DNA of 6,415 nt, taken from the NCBI GenBank assembly GCA_028872645.1, contig JAPKDK010000169.1:1-6415 (forward strand). Reading direction: 5' to 3'. Source of the DNA: Verrucomicrobiota bacterium (GTDB lineage: Bacteria > Verrucomicrobiota > Verrucomicrobiia > Limisphaerales > UBA1100). Below the pieces are notes generated by a model. The model was not told the origin of the DNA and did no database searches. It saw only the letters and a list, made by a program, of their open reading frames with translations. How positions within the stretch are numbered: the stretch's first letter is position 1; each line of letters begins with the position of its first letter. The translations under genes and the position numbers were made by a program. Below, one piece after another: positions 6,345-6,415 of this stretch.

Positions 6345-6372
6345 AAAAAATGCTCCGGCACCTTTTCCGGAG
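6345..6372 (-). terminator. Rho-independent terminator of a gene upstream of the window
   Basis: On the minus strand, CTCCGG (6372-6367) and CCGGAG (6358-6353) form a perfect 6-bp GC-rich stem with an 8-base loop, followed after two bases by six Ts (complement of 6350-6345). This is a standard intrinsic terminator for transcription entering from beyond base 6415. Read on the plus strand only TTT follows the stem, so it is weaker that way. It separates the first sulfatase from its upstream neighbour, whose coding end I cannot identify in the 43 remaining bases. Confidence 0.75.
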
Positions 6373-6415
6373 TTTAAAGCCAAGCATCCTGGGCTCAACT
6401 AAACCAGTTGCGTTC

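Noticed and set aside
6131..6361. A 76-codon minus-strand open frame that overlaps the first sulfatase start and the terminator
   Set aside because: It overlaps the signal peptide codons of the sulfatase in another frame, starts inside the terminator hairpin region and resembles no protein family.

Overview
The window looks like chromosomal DNA from a sulfatase-rich member of the Planctomycetota-Verrucomicrobiota-Lentisphaerota group. I lean towards Verrucomicrobiota, but cannot prove it from 6.4 kb. The grounds are a planctomycete-type cytochrome c (PSCyt1) protein running into a DUF1549 domain, two secreted formylglycine sulfatases, a SASA-type acetylesterase, a Tat-exported beta-propeller, and no convincing Shine-Dalgarno sequence ahead of any of the five genes.

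All five genes lie on the minus strand, so transcription runs from high to low coordinates. A rho-independent terminator (6345-6372) closes whatever lies upstream. Then come: an arylsulfatase A-like sulfatase (6222-4675); a 205-base gap holding a long inverted repeat (4593-4633); a SASA/CE6-like carbohydrate esterase (4469-3585); one base later, a choline/iduronate-type sulfatase (3583-1868); a 98-base gap; a six-bladed NHL-like propeller protein with a twin-arginine signal (1769-750); a 138-base gap; and the N-terminal third or less of a cytochrome c/DUF1549 protein that leaves the window at base 1. No stretch longer than about 205 bases lacks a gene. I saw no tRNA, rRNA, CRISPR array, transposase or integrase.

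Taken together the genes look like an exported kit for stripping substituents from a sulfated, acetylated polysaccharide: two different sulfatases remove sulfate esters and the SASA protein removes acetyl groups. The esterase and second sulfatase are almost certainly co-transcribed and translationally coupled. The propeller and cytochrome c proteins are common companions of such genes in this phylum group, but their roles are unknown. No formylglycine-generating enzyme, glycoside hydrolase or transporter is present in the window.

The most unexpected feature is at the C-terminus of the second sulfatase. After a Pro/Ala/Thr/Lys linker, about 75 residues align without gaps over 44 positions to the beta domain of the human von Hippel-Lindau tumour suppressor (pVHL). 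They keep the aromatic residues of its hydroxyproline pocket and lose its histidine. Second in interest is a CACAGAGG-type repeat at the same distance and phase in the signal peptides of the two coupled genes, which suggests that a dispersed repeat family supplied or spread export signals.
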